The notes beneath the pieces were generated by a model that saw only the letters and a list, made by a program, of their open reading frames with translations, had not been told where the DNA came from and ran no database searches. A program made the translations under genes and the position numbers. From Physella acuta (lineage: Eukaryota > Mollusca > Gastropoda > Physidae), in the NCBI RefSeq assembly GCF_028476545.1, contig NW_026733046.1, forward strand, positions 147,001 to 211,000: a DNA stretch of 64,000 nt. Reading direction: 5' to 3'. Positions 1-13,500 of this stretch are shown piece after piece. The stretch's first letter is position 1, and the number at the start of each line of letters is the position of its first letter.

Positions 1-20
1 GAGATGTTGGCATTAGCTAT
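1..20 (-). CDS. EXOC3: Probable start of EXOC3 exon 15 (runs off the left edge)
   Basis: Exon 14 ends in phase 0 after MMEQN. On the minus strand at the window edge, a CTCCCCAG acceptor (bases 21-28) is followed by 20 bases reading I-A-N-A-N-I. This fits the family sequence after FEQN (LQVAAQIS in human, from memory). The same acceptor plus exon start is repeated through 1-955, so the copy used cannot be fixed from this window. Confidence 0.4.
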
Positions 21-955
21 CTGGGGAGATATCAACAGAGATGCAGTTGTTGGCATTAGCTATCTGGGGATATATCAACAGAGATGCAGTTGTTGGCATT
101 AGCTATCTGGGGAGATATCAACAGAGATGTTGGCATTAGCTATCTGGGGAGATATCAACAGAGATGTTGGCATTAGCTATCTGGGGAGATATCAACAGAG
201 ATGTTGGCATTAGCTATCTGGGGATATATCAACAGAGATGTTGGCATTAGCTATCTGGGGATATATCAACAGAGATGTTGGCATTAGCTATCTGGGGATA
301 TATCAACAGAGTTGTTGGCATTAGCTATCTGGGGATATATCAACAGAGATGTTGGCATTAGCTATCTGGGGAGATATCAACAGAGATGTTGGCATTAGCT
401 ATCTGGGGAGATATCAACAGAGATGCAGTTGTTGGCATTAGCTATCTGGGGATATATCAACAGAGATGTTGGCATTAGCTATCTGGGGATATATCAACAG
501 AGTTGTTGGCATTAGCTATCTGGGGATATATCAACAGAGATGTTGGCATTAGCTATCTGGGGAGATATCAACAGAGATGTTGGCATTAGCTATCTGGGGA
601 GATATCAACAGAGATGCAGTTGTTGGCATTAGCTATCTGGGGATATATCAACAGAGATGCAGTTGTTGGCATTAGCTATCTGGGGAGATATCAACAGAGA
701 TGTTGGCATTAGCTATCTGGGGAGATATCAACAGAGATGCAGTTGTTGGCATTAGCTATCTGGGGAGATATCAACAGAGATGTTGGCATTAGCTATCTGG
801 GGAGATATCAACAGAGATGCAGTTGTTGGCATTAGGTATCTGGGGAGATATCAACAGAGATGTTGGCATTAGGTATCTGGGGATATATCAACAGAGAAGT
901 TGGCATTAGCTATCTGGGGAGATATCAACAGAGAAGTTGGCATTAGCTATTTGGA
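1..955. repeat. ~37-nt minisatellite at predicted EXOC3 exon 15 acceptor
   Basis: About 25 units with core GGCATTAGCTATCTGGGGAG; some carry a 6-nt GCAGTT insertion. On the minus strand each unit has CTCCCCAG-ATAGCTAATGCC, i.e. an acceptor plus probable exon start. Confidence 0.9.
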
Positions 956-1245
956 ACAGCAGGTTAATTGATTCTTTGGAAGACAAAAATTCTACAATAA
1001 AAATACACGCATTGCTTTGTTTTATTTTTTATCGAAAAACTAATTATTTTGTGTATTTTATTGAAGAGCAATCATTCAAATGCAAAAATAAAACAACTAT
1101 CTAACACAGAGGGTACAGTTTACAAATACTAACCACATAGTGAATAAAATATTTTGGTTCCTTCCTATCTGCCAAGTGTCGCTCGTCATAAATTTGAAGC
1201 TCGTCTGAATAAATAAAATATAAATCTCATAAACATCTGAATAAA

Positions 1246-2247
1246 TCTATATATATAAAAAGCAATGTATATGTGTGTGTGTGTCCTTTATGCTTTACTA
1301 CACCTCTCATCACATCGCCGTGAAACTTTGGGAAGTTGTTGAGAATATTCCTGGGGATGTTTCTGCGAAAAAAAACATATTTCAAATTCGTAGGGGTGGC
1401 GCCCCGACAGGGCGCGATTTGTTTTTTTCTATATACGGTATATAAAAATAAAAGTCGATTTTGGTTTGGCATCGTTCATCCGATAGCCATGAGACTTTGG
1501 GATGTTGATTGGAACACTCCAGGGAAGGTTTCTGTAAAAAAAAAAATTTTATAATTTCGCAAGGGCGGCGCCACTGAATGGTGGGATTTTTCTCAATATA
1601 CGGTATATAAAAATAAAAGTCGATTTTGGTTTGACACCATTTATCTGATCGCCATCAAACTTTGAGGAGTTGATTAGAACAATTCAGGGAAGGGTTCTGT
1701 AAAAAAAAAATCCTTTTTTGATTTTGCAAGGGCGGCGCCACGGGAGGCTGTGATTTTTCTCTATATACGGTTTATAAAAATAAAAGTCTATTTCGGTTTC
1801 ACACCGTTCATTTGTGTCATTTTAGCGAAAAACGAAATCTGCATCATTATTAACAGGATGCTATTTGGCACGATGGCGCCTGTTAGTTTTAAGGAGCCAG
1901 GGGTCGTAAGCAGCTCCTCTGCGGTAGTGTAATCGGGGGTGGGGGCCCTGAGAGCGCCCCTCTACGTCTCTGACACAGAGGCGGTCACCGAAGTGTGTTC
2001 TAACATATTATTTCGGTGAGTGATTAATGTACACTCAATGTTTTCATGTGGTAGTGTAGGTAAACCCGTGTCCCGATATTTATGATGCAAGCGCAGGCAT
2101 TGTTTACATTTGAATAACTCACTTTTATAAAATATGGTCACGCATCTAAGAACATATGATTGGTAACGCGTTGGTAAAATCCTTCTAATACATTTCGTCA
2201 AACTTTCTTCTATCCCCGCGGCAACGCGTGGGGGACGGGTACGCTAG
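1246..2247 (+). mobile_element. Non-autonomous Helitron, 1.0 kb
   Basis: Starts TCTATATATATAAA and ends ACGCTAG after a GC-rich hairpin (CCGCGGCAACGCG). It is inserted between A (1245) and T (2248) with no duplication, the standard Helitron pattern. Removing it restores an uninterrupted minisatellite unit (CTGAATAAA/TAAAATATAAA). The interior has about three degenerate 160-bp repeats, each with a TATATACGGTATATAAAAAT-like block. No Rep/helicase frame is visible. Confidence 0.8.
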
Positions 2248-2445
2248 TAAAATATAAATTTGGAGCTCATCTGAATAAATAAAATATAAATTTGGAGCTC
2301 ATCTGAATAAATAAAATATAAATTTGGAGCTCATCTGAAAAAATAAAATATAAATTTGAAGCTCATCTGAATAAATAAAATATAAATTTGGAGCTCGTCT
2401 GAGTAAAAAAAATATAAATTTGGAGCTCGTCTGAATAAATAAAAT
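2248..2445. repeat. ~32-nt minisatellite (left part at 1190-1245, split by the Helitron)
   Basis: About six units of AAATTTGGAGCTCATCTGAA with an AATAAAATAT spacer. The array continues across the Helitron at 1246-2247. Confidence 0.85.
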
Positions 2446-2652
2446 AGTCTTAAATTATTCATCATCACTTTATTTGGAATTACTATTATTTATTAGAGTC
2501 TAAATTATTCTTAACTAAGCGAGTAGAATTTATTGTTAATTATGTTTGAGTTATTAAACTCATTAGCACTAATGCTAGTACATCTAAACAAAAAGAGCAA
2601 ATAATTCTCAAAAAGAAATCAGACAAGTTATCTTTCGTTAGATTATATTCCC

Positions 2653-2789
2653 ACTTACTTTTATATTCTAAAGCCAAGGCCAACTTAATATTCTAAAGCC
2701 AAGGTCAACTTACTTTTATATTCTAAAGCCAAGGTCAACTTACTTTTATATTCTAAAGCCAAGGTCAACTTACTTTTATATTCTAAAGC
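2653..2789. repeat. 30-nt minisatellite, ~4.5 copies
   Basis: Unit contains AAGGTCAACTTACTTTTATA. Lies in the EXOC3 intron after exon 14; no splice site is evident in it. Confidence 0.85.
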
Positions 2790-3177
2790 AAACCTATTCA
2801 GCTCCTCAGCAAACAACTCTAAGACTTTCTTGACCAACTCTTGACCAATAATTTTTGCCACTTGTAACTGGGTAAAAAGAATTCAAGCTCATAAAAACAT
2901 TAAGTTCTATGCGTGGGCAATTTTCCCTAACATCAGTCAGGTACCCATTATAGCTGGGTAGACTCAGGGACATCTTACAGACTCAAACACAGGATCCCAT
3001 CCCTCAGCTAAGCTTTCATGCACTCTATTGACCAACCAAAACAAAGTTACGAACAATACATTTTAAGTAAAATATTATTCAAAGTCTCAGATATTTTTTC
3101 AAAATCTAGAGAAATTTATATAAAAGCTATAAAATATGTATTCCCATAAATATGACACGCAATGTTAGACCACAAAT

Positions 3178-4497
3178 TGACAAAGATGACCAGCCAGCCC
3201 ACAAAGATGACCAGCCTGCCCACAAAGATGACCAGCCTGCCCACAAAGATGACCAGCCTGCCCACAAAGATGACCAGCCTGCCCACAAAGATGACCAGCC
3301 TGCCCACAAAGATGACCAGCCTGCCCACAAAGATGACCAGCCTGCCCACAAAGATGACCAGCCGGCCCACAAAGCTGACCAGCCAGATGACCAGCCAGCC
3401 CACAAAGATAACCAGCCAGCCCACAAAGATGACCAGCCAGCCCACAAAGATGACCAGCCTGCCCACAAAGATAACCAGCCTGCCCACAAAGATGACCAGC
3501 CTGCCCACAAAGATGACCAGCCTGCCCACAAAGATAACCAGCCTGCCCACAAAGATGACCAGCCTGCCCACAAAGATGACTAGCCTGCCCACAAAGATAA
3601 CCAGCCTGCCCACAAAGATGACCAGCCAGATGACCATCCAGCTCACAAAGATGACCAGCCAGCCCACAAAGATGACCATCCAGCCCACAAAGATGACCAT
3701 CCAGCCCACAAAGATGACCAGCCAGCTGACCAGTCGGCCCCAAAGATGACCAGCCAGCCCACAAAGATGACCATCCAGCCCACAAAGATGACCAGCCGGC
3801 CCACAAAGATGACCAGCCTGCCCACAAATATGACCAGCCTGCCCACAAAGATGACCAGCCTGCCCACAAAGATGACCAGCCTGCCCACAAAGATGACCAG
3901 CCTGCCCACAAAGATGACCAGCCTGCCCACAAAGATGACCAGCCTGCCCACAAAGATGACCAGCCGGCCCACAAAGCTGACCAGCCAGATGACCAGCCAG
4001 CCCACAAAGATAACCAGCCAGCCCACAAAGATGACCAGCCTGCCCACAAAGATAACCAGCCTGCCCACAAAGATGACCAGCCTGCCCACAAAGATGACCA
4101 GCCTGCCCACAAAGATAACCAGCCTGCCCACAAAGATGACCAGCCTGCCCACAAAGATGACTAGCCTGCCCACAAAGATAACCAGCCTGCCCACAAAGAT
4201 GACCAGCCAGATGACCATCCAGCTCACAAAGATGACCAGCCAGCCCACAAAGATGACCATCCAGCCCACAAAGATGACCAGCCAGCCCACAAAGATGACC
4301 ATCCAGCCCACAAAGATGACCATCCAGCCCACAAAGATGACCAGCCAGCCCACAAAGATGACCAGCCAGCCTACAAAGATGACCATCCAGCCCACAAAGA
4401 TGACCAGCCGGCCCACAAAGATGACCAGCCTGCCCACAAATATGACCAGCCGGCCCACAAAGATGACCAGCCAGCTGACCAGCCAGCCCACAAAGAT
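3178..4497. repeat. 21-nt minisatellite next to EXOC3 exon 14 donor, ~62 copies
   Basis: Unit core CAGCCTGCCCACAAAGATGA. The array starts 12 nt inside the intron. A higher-order duplication of about 0.6 kb is visible (3180-3720 and 3750-4320 share the same variant order). The 21-nt length keeps frames open on both strands, giving spurious frames of up to 329 codons. Confidence 0.95.
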
Positions 4498-4509
4498 CTG
4501 ATATCTTAC

Positions 4510-7500
4510 ATTCTGCTCCATCATCTGGAATATGATGACTGGCAGCTGTGTGTTGTAGAAGCCATCCCCATCCTGGTCTGGTGCCTCAGTGTTCACCCAG
4601 TCCTGCGCAGTTTAAAATTTACCAGTTAAACTTAGCTCCTTAATATTTTAACATAAAATTTTACCAGTTAAACATAGCTGTTTAATATTTTAACATGTAA
4701 AAATTTAACAGTTAAACTTAGCTGCTTAATATTTTAACATCGAAATTTACCAGTTAAACTTAGCTGTTTAATACTTTAACGTAAAAATTTAACAGTCAAA
4801 CTTAGCTGCTTAATATTTTAATGTAAAAACTTAGCTGTTTAATATTTTAACATGTAAAAATTTACCAGTTAAACTTAGCTGTTTAATAATTTTACATGTA
4901 AACATAAAGTTTCCATCTCAAACCTGATGGTCCATGGCGCAAGTGAAGTCAAGTTCACATGTTTCTTTTGATATGTAACCTAGGCTAAAATTCTGATGGC
5001 CCAATTTTTCCTCTATCTAAGTATGATCCTGAGAAATCTTAGTTGAGCACAAAAATTGTACAATGTGTATCTAACTGAGGCCTACCCTGATGTCTGAACG
5101 CAGTGTGTTTCTGCTCCATTCTGTGATGTTTTGCTTCATGTTCTTCAAATATCTGAAACAATAGTAAGATAAGTTTTACACTTGACTAAACAGAGTACAT
5201 TTTAATATCTGAAACATTAACAACAAAAGTTTTACACTTGACAAAACAGAGCACATTTTAATATCTGAAACATTAATAACAAAGGTTTTACACTTGACAA
5301 AACAGAGTACATTTTAATATCTGAAATAATAGTAAGATAAGTTTTACACTTGACAAAACAGAGCACATTTTAATATCTGAAACAATAGTAACATAAGTTT
5401 TACACTTGACAAAAAAGAGTACATTTTAATATCTGAAATAATAATAACAAAAGTTTTACACTTGACAAAACAGAGCACATTTTAATATCTGAAACAATAA
5501 TAACAAAAGTTTTACACTTGACAAAACAGACCACATTTTAGTATCTGAAACAATAATAACAAAAGTTTTACACTTGACAAAACAGATCACATCTTAACAC
5601 ATTTTTAATAACATCTTGAAAAATCTATTTTAGTTTGTCAAATCTCAGTTTTTTTTTTCAACTAGCAGTGAAGACACCGAACACATTTGATAAGGTCTGA
5701 AAAATAGACACACCGCTGGAATCTAAACCTCAAAGATATAATGGTCAGCCAGTTCAAATCTAAATCCCAAAGATATAATGGTCAGCCAGTTCAAATCTAA
5801 ACCTCAAAGATATAATGGTCAGCCAGTTCAAATCTAAATCCCAGGTAAGTGACTTAATGGTCATTCTGCTAAAAAAAGTAAAGAAATAGGTGACCAAAAA
5901 CAGTGATGGTGGTAATCTCTAGACAAGCTTGAACCTGGTGGTAATCTCTAGACAAGCTTGAACCTGGTGGTAATGTCTAGACAAGCTTGAACCTGGTGGT
6001 AATGTCTATACAAGCTTGAACCTGGTGGTAATGTCTAGACACATTTCTCTTTAGAACTGACAAATATAGTCAACTGCGTTCGTTGAATAATTTAAATAAA
6101 TTATTTTTAAAATTCTGCTTCCATGGTTAATATTGCAGAAAAATTGGCCAGAGGTTGTAGGTCAGTTTGTGATATTTGGAGAGATGAATTCATGTCCAAC
6201 TTTCTGTGCTTTATTTTAAGATAACAGTATTACAGCTAGCCATGAGAGACACAGCTAGCAAACAGAGATACGTACTGGTTCTGGAGGTAGAGGATGATGT
6301 TGTTCTCTAGAAGAGGTCCCAGCTCCTTGACATCAATGTTTAGCTCAGGGTGTCTCAGGAGTTCTGGTGAGCTGCAACAAATGGTTTCAACATCACTCAC
6401 ACACATCTCACAAACATCTCACAAACACACAAATCTCACACACAAGCTAACACAAATCTCACACACAAGCTAACACACACATCTCACACACAAACACACA
6501 AATCTCACACACAAGCTAACACAAATCTCACACATAAGCTAACACAAATCTCACACACAAGCTAACACACACATCTCACACACAAACACACACATCTCAC
6601 ACACAAGCTAACACACAAATCTCACACACAAGCTAACACAAATCTCACACACAAGCTAACACACACATCTCACACACAAACACACAAATCTCACACACAA
6701 GCTAACACAAATCTCACACATAAGCTAACACAAATCTCACACACAAGCTAACACACACATCTCACACACAAACACACACATCTCACACACAAGCTAACAC
6801 ACACAAGCTAACACACACATCTCACACACAAGCTAACACACACAAGCTAACACACACATCTCACACACAAGCTAACACACACATCTCACACACAACCTAA
6901 CACACACATCTCACACACAAGCTAACACACACATCTCACACATAAGCTAACACAAAGGCAATAGTTTCATGCACATCTCATACAAATACCAGAGTTAAAT
7001 TATTCCCAGATGAATGTCATAAATAGCTTTATAAGTGCTATATTAATAATACCAGAGCTGAATGATTTCAGACAACCAACATAAACATAAACATAAACAT
7101 AAACATAAACCTGTACTCACTCATAAGCCTTTACCCACTGAAGTAATGAGACGACCTCGTTTCCTTCCAACTCTTGTTGAATTAATTCTTTCAGCTGAAA
7201 ACATACAATATACATTTGTTGAATTAATTCTTTCAGCTGAAAACATACAATATACATTTGTTGAATTAATTCTTTCAGCTGAAAACATACAATATACATT
7301 TGTTGAATTAATTCTTTCAGCTGAAAACATACAATATATATTTGTTGAATTAATTCTTTCAGCTGAAAACATACAATATATATTTGTTTCATCAATTCAA
7401 GTGAAAGACACTTTTTTAACAGTTATGTTGCTGTAATGGATAGATTCAGATTAGGATATACCAGATCCTTTTACTCCATGGGGAAAACTGTTGAAAGACA

Positions 7501-10500
7501 ATCCTTTACAAGAAATGTGAAGTGAATTATTAATTTATATGAAGTGTGATGTGAATTAGTTACTTACATTAAATGAATTATTTACTTAATAGAAATGTGA
7601 AGTGAATTTTTTATTTACATGAAGTGGATTATTTACTTAATAGAAATGTAAAGTGAATTATTTACATTTGTGAAGTGAATTATTTACTTAAGTGAATTAT
7701 TTACTAACGTGAAGTGACTAGTTGACTCACATGAAGGGATAGAGCTGTGTGATACATCTTTTGGTAGCGTCGGACGACATTGTATTCAGGTGGGAACACA
7801 GGGGGCAGCAAAGTCTGTTAAAAAATATTTTTTTTTAATGCATGAAATTTTACATAATCTTAAATTTTTATTTTTTTTAATGCATGAATTTTTACAAAAT
7901 GATAAAAAAAATTTTAATACATGAATTTTTACAAAATCTTTGATATTTATTTTTAATGCATGAATTTTTACAAAATCATAAAAAAAATTTTAATGCATGA
8001 ATTTTTACAAAATCTTTGATATTTATTTTTAATGCATGAAAATTCACTAAATCATAAATATTTCTTTAATGCATTAATTTTTACAAAATCATAAATTTAT
8101 TGATAATGTAAATAGACAAGAGGTACAGCTAATACTACCATAATGAAATTTTTTTTTATCATTACAAGCAAATTTTATTTATAAACAACAAATTAATGAA
8201 ATAAAAAGTTTTAAGTTGCATAAAGAAAAAATATGTTATAAACAACACATTCATGGAAATAAAAGTTTTAAGTCACATGATTTACCTTGACAACTTTCAA
8301 GTCATCAATCATGGATTGTCTGGTGATCTCTAAATGGCGCACCAGCCACATCTTGTCCTGGTCTCTGGTCTCTAGCTGTGTGCCTTCAATCCTAGGACAA
8401 TACAACATTTGTTGGGGTCAATACAATCCTAGGACAATACAACATTTGTTGGGGTCAACACAATCCTAGGACAATACAACATTTGTTGGGGTCAACACAA
8501 TCCTAGGACAATACAACATTTGTTGGGGTCAACACAATCCTAGGACAATACAACATTTGTTGGGGTCAACACAATCCTAGGACAATACAACATTTGTTGG
8601 GGTCAACACAATCCTAGGACAATACAACATTTGTTGGAGTCAACACAATCCTAGGACAATACAACATTTGTTGGGGTCAACACAATCCTAGGACAATACA
8701 ACATTTGTTGGGGTCAACACAATCCTAGGACAATACAACATTTGTTGGAGTCAACACAATCCTAGGACAATACAACATTTGTTGGGGTCAACACAATCCT
8801 AGGACAATACAACATTTGTTGGGGTCAACACAATCCTAGGATACATTTGTTGGGGTCAACACAATCCTAGGACAATACAACATTTGTTGGAGTCAACACA
8901 ATCCTAGGATACATTTGTTGGGGTCAACACAATCATAGGACAATACAACATTTGTTGGAGTCAACACAATCCTAGGATACATTTGTTGGGGTCAACACAA
9001 TCCTAGGACAATACAACATTAGTTAAGATCAACACAATCCTAGGACAATACAACATTTGTTGGGGTCAACACAATCCTAGGACAATACAACATTTGTTGG
9101 AGTCAACACAATCCTAGGACAATACAACATTTGTTGGGGTCAACACAATCCTAGGATACATTTGTTGGGGTCAACACAATCCTAGGACAATACAACATTT
9201 GTTGGAGTCAACACAATCCTAGGACAATACAACATTTGTTGGGGTCAACACAATCCTAGGATACATTTGTTGGGGTCAACACAATCCTAGGACAATACAA
9301 CATTTGTTGGGGTCAACACAATCATAGGACAATACAACATTTGTTGGGGTCAACACAATCCTAGGATACATTTGTTGGGGTCAACCCAATCCTAGGACAA
9401 TACAACATTTGTTGGGTCAACACAATCCTAGGACAATACAACATTTGTTGGAGTCAACACAATCCTAGGACAATACAACATTTGTTGGGGTCAACACAAT
9501 CCTAGGATACATTTGTTGGGGTCAACACAATCCTAGGACAATACAACATTTGTTGGGGTCAACACAATCCTAGGACAATACAACACAATCCTACGATTAT
9601 AAAAGATTAATGTGATTTTCAACATAATAGAGCATCATCAATATTATCCTAAAAGAATTTTCTCTTAGTTTCTTTCGTTCAAGATTTAATGTAGACAAAT
9701 ATTTTTTTTACACTTTTATGATTTTAAAAATTACTTTTAAACCCATAGTAAAGATTGGAACACTAGATTTGAATGAGGTGATTTATAACCAGCAGTAACA
9801 ATTAATATGGCTGTACATTAGAGTACACAACAGATGACAAAAACCTGAGTCAGCATTAAACTAGACTAGACATTACACACCAGAGCATAAAACTAGACTA
9901 GACATTACACACCAGAGCATAAAACTAGACTAGACATTACACACCAGAGCATAAAACTAGACTAGACATTACACACCAGAGCATAAAACTAGACTAGACA
10001 TTACACACCAGAGCATAAAACTAGACTAGACATTACACACCAGAGCATAAAACTAGACTAGACATTACACACCAGAGCATAAAACTAGACTAGACATTAC
10101 ACACCAGAGCATAAAACTAGACTAGACATTACACACCAGAGCATAAAACTAGACTAGACATTACACACCAGAGCATAAAACTAGACTAGACATTACACAC
10201 CAGAGCATAAAACTAGACTAGACATTACACACCAGAGCATAAAACTAGACTAGACATTACACACCAGAGCATAAAACTAGACTAGACATTACACACCAGA
10301 GCATAAAACTAGACTAGACATTACACACCAGAGCATAAAACTAGACTAGACATTACACACCAGAGCATAAAACTAGACTAGACATTACACACCAGAGCAT
10401 AAAACTAGACTAGACATTACACACCAGAGCATAAAACTAGACTAGACATTACACACCAGAGCATAAAACTAGACTAGACATTACACACCAGAGCATAAAA

Positions 10501-13500
10501 CTAGACTAGACATTACACACCAGAGCATAAAACTAGACTAGACATTACACACCAGAGCATAAAACTAGACTAGACATTACACACCAGAGCATAAAACTAG
10601 ACTAGACATTACACACCAGAGCATAAAACTAGACTAGACATTACACACCAGAGCATAAAACTAGACTAGACATTACACACCAGAGCATAAAACTAGACTA
10701 GACATTACACACCAGAGCATAAAACTAGACTAGACATTACACACCAGAGCATAAAACTAGACTAGACATTACACACCAGAGCATAAAACTAGACTAGACA
10801 TTACACACCAGAGCATAAAACTAGACTAGACATTACACACCAGAGCATAAAACTAGACTAGACATTACACACCAGAGCATTAAACTAGACTAGACATTAC
10901 ACACCAGAGCATAAAACTAGACTAGACATTACACACCAGAGCATAAAACTAGACTAGACATTACACACCAGAGCATAAAACTAGACTAGACGGTACTCAC
11001 CAGAGTGAGCATAAAACTAGACTAGACATTACTCACCTGAGTGAGCATAAAACTAGACTAGACATTACTCACCTGAGTGAGCATAAAACTAGACTAGACA
11101 TTACACACCAGAGCATAAAACTAGACTAGACATTACTCACCTGAGTGAGCATAAAACTAGACTAGACATTAGTCACCTGAGTGAGCATAAAACTAGACTA
11201 GACATTACTCACCTGAGTGAGCATAAAACTAGACTAGACATTACTCACCTGAGTGAGCATAAAACTAGACTAGACATTAGTCACCTGAGTGAGCATAAAA
11301 CTAGACTAGACGCTACTCACCAGAGTGAGCATAAAACTAGACTAGACATTAGTCACCTGAGTGAGCATAAAACTAGACTAGACATTACTCACCTGAGTGA
11401 GCATAAAACTAGACTAGACGCTACTCACCAGAGTGAGCATAAAACTAGACTAGACATTAGTCACCTGAGTGAGCATAAAACTAGACTAGACGCTACTCAC
11501 CTGAGTGAGCATAAAACTAGACTAGACATTAGTCACCTGAGTGAGCATAAAACTAGACTAGACGCTACTCACCTGGGTGAGCATAAAACTAGACTAACTA
11601 CTCACCTGGCTGCTATAGAAGACTGCAGGACTTCCAAACATTTTTCTTTCCACTTTTTTGGTCGGCCAGGGGGCATAAATCCTGTCTGATCATATTTCTT
11701 ATACCAAGCAGCATCCATCCTGACGATAATTTTAAAAATTTCTCCCATTTTTGTTTCGTATTTTATGTTATCATCTCATAACTAAACCTACTCATACTTA
11801 TGTTGATGTTCAACTACCATACTAGCCTCTAACAAAATAGAGAGAATAAAGAATAACAAATAATATTAAATAAAATTAACTGATTAATTTTTACTTAATT
11901 TTGTTGAGAAATGTTTAAAATTCAAGTGCTTCAATAAGACATTTCATTACTAGTTTTAATCCTAGATAGCTAGCTGGATTGGCCGGTCATTTACTTAGGG
12001 AGGAATCAAAATAAACAGGTGTCAACAAACAAAGTTGGACAGGTCAGGTTATTCAGGTGGGTGTCATGGGGAGGGGTAGACAAAGGTAATATAGCAGCTT
12101 TATTGACAGTCAGCAGCTGTATGACAGCAGATGTACAACAGCAGCTGTATGACAGCAACAGTCTGAGGCTTTATAAATTACTGGGGGAAATATTTAGGCA
12201 AAAGTCTTTTAAGTAATCCTCTAATCAAACATTCTTCCGCAGCAACTAAGGGAAGTAATGCTAACCTTTCCTCCCTTTCTATAATTCTCAAGGCAGTGCA
12301 GATGAGAGTAGGCTCCCTTCTAACAGACAGCAGAGTCCTCTGTATGATGACCCACAACTGCTTGCCCAACTCAACAGAAAGTGTTTGGACCTCTGAGAAG
12401 TAGTTGGTCAGCGTCTGGTGAGGACATGGTCAAAGTAATGGCATTATCACTAGGTCTGGAAGCTAAATGTGTGTGTGTAAATTAGCACAGAAATTTTAAA
12501 ATGTTTGTAAAACGTGAAGACATTTTATCAAAAGAAGATATAATGATACCTAAAAACCGTTTGTAAAGTGTTTTTTTTATTTCGTTAATGTATTAAAGTC
12601 AAGTAATTATTTAGATTATAATTTTTAAAAATTAGTTATAAAGAAATTATAAATAAAAATATAAGGTATATTTAGAAAAGCAATTATCTTTAAGTGATTT
12701 ATCTAAAATAGGAGTTAAAATGAGAAGAAATATAACATTAGATTATAATTGTGTAGGCAGGACTGTTGTTGAGCTGTTTGTATTAAAGTACAACTATATC
12801 ATGACCAGTAGGAAATGATGAATGAAAAAATGTTACTAACAATTTTATCTGTGGGACTTTGGTTTGGCTGTTTGTGTAGGGCCAACAGAAGGTCGTCTCT
12901 GGACATCTCAAGGTCAGTCAGGCTGGACAAAATAGATGTTAGAATTCAATGAAAGAAAGATGCTGTGAAAACATTAGCCAATAATTTTAACCTCCTAGTT
13001 GTATATGCTGTAAAGATCTCTGGCCACAGTATCAGCTGTAATCAACGTTTTTTTTTAACCTCAAGTTTTAAAAAAATCAAGGGAACTTACTGTTTATGAG
13101 CCTGGAGTAGCTTCCCTTCATTGATGAGTTCACTTGTTTTCTTGACACTCTCTGGCACAGTAAAAATATGTTTCAGGTTTTCTTGGGCTGCTGACAGCTG
13201 AAAAATTGAGGAAACAATTTGTGGATAAATGGTGGGGGTTGAAAAATATTTGTTTTGTTGGTGTAAGAAAACATGTTATTAACACAGTCAAATATATATT
13301 GCTGGTTTTCTAATGCTGCTAATAGCTGAAGAATTGAGAATGTGTTCCACTAGCTATTTTACAAACTAGTATTGTTATAGTTCTTAGCATATTACTAATG
13401 TAGGTTGTTAATAATTCTATTTTAAAGATTTGTTAGAGAAATAGCTGTCAGGAGTTTGTTACAAACTGCTTAAGACTACAGGTATCACAACTGACCAGAG

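Noticed and set aside
3116-4596. Frames of 143-329 codons on both strands
   Set aside because: 21-nt repeat open in several frames at once. Only 4510-4602 (minus) is a real exon.
8387-11600. Regular repeat spacing resembling a CRISPR array
   Set aside because: No unique spacers; the units are continuous tandem copies in a eukaryotic intron.
12019-12216. 65-codon plus frame
   Set aside because: Opposite strand, adjoining EXOC3 exon 7, with short CAGCAGCTGTATGA repeats; no coding support.
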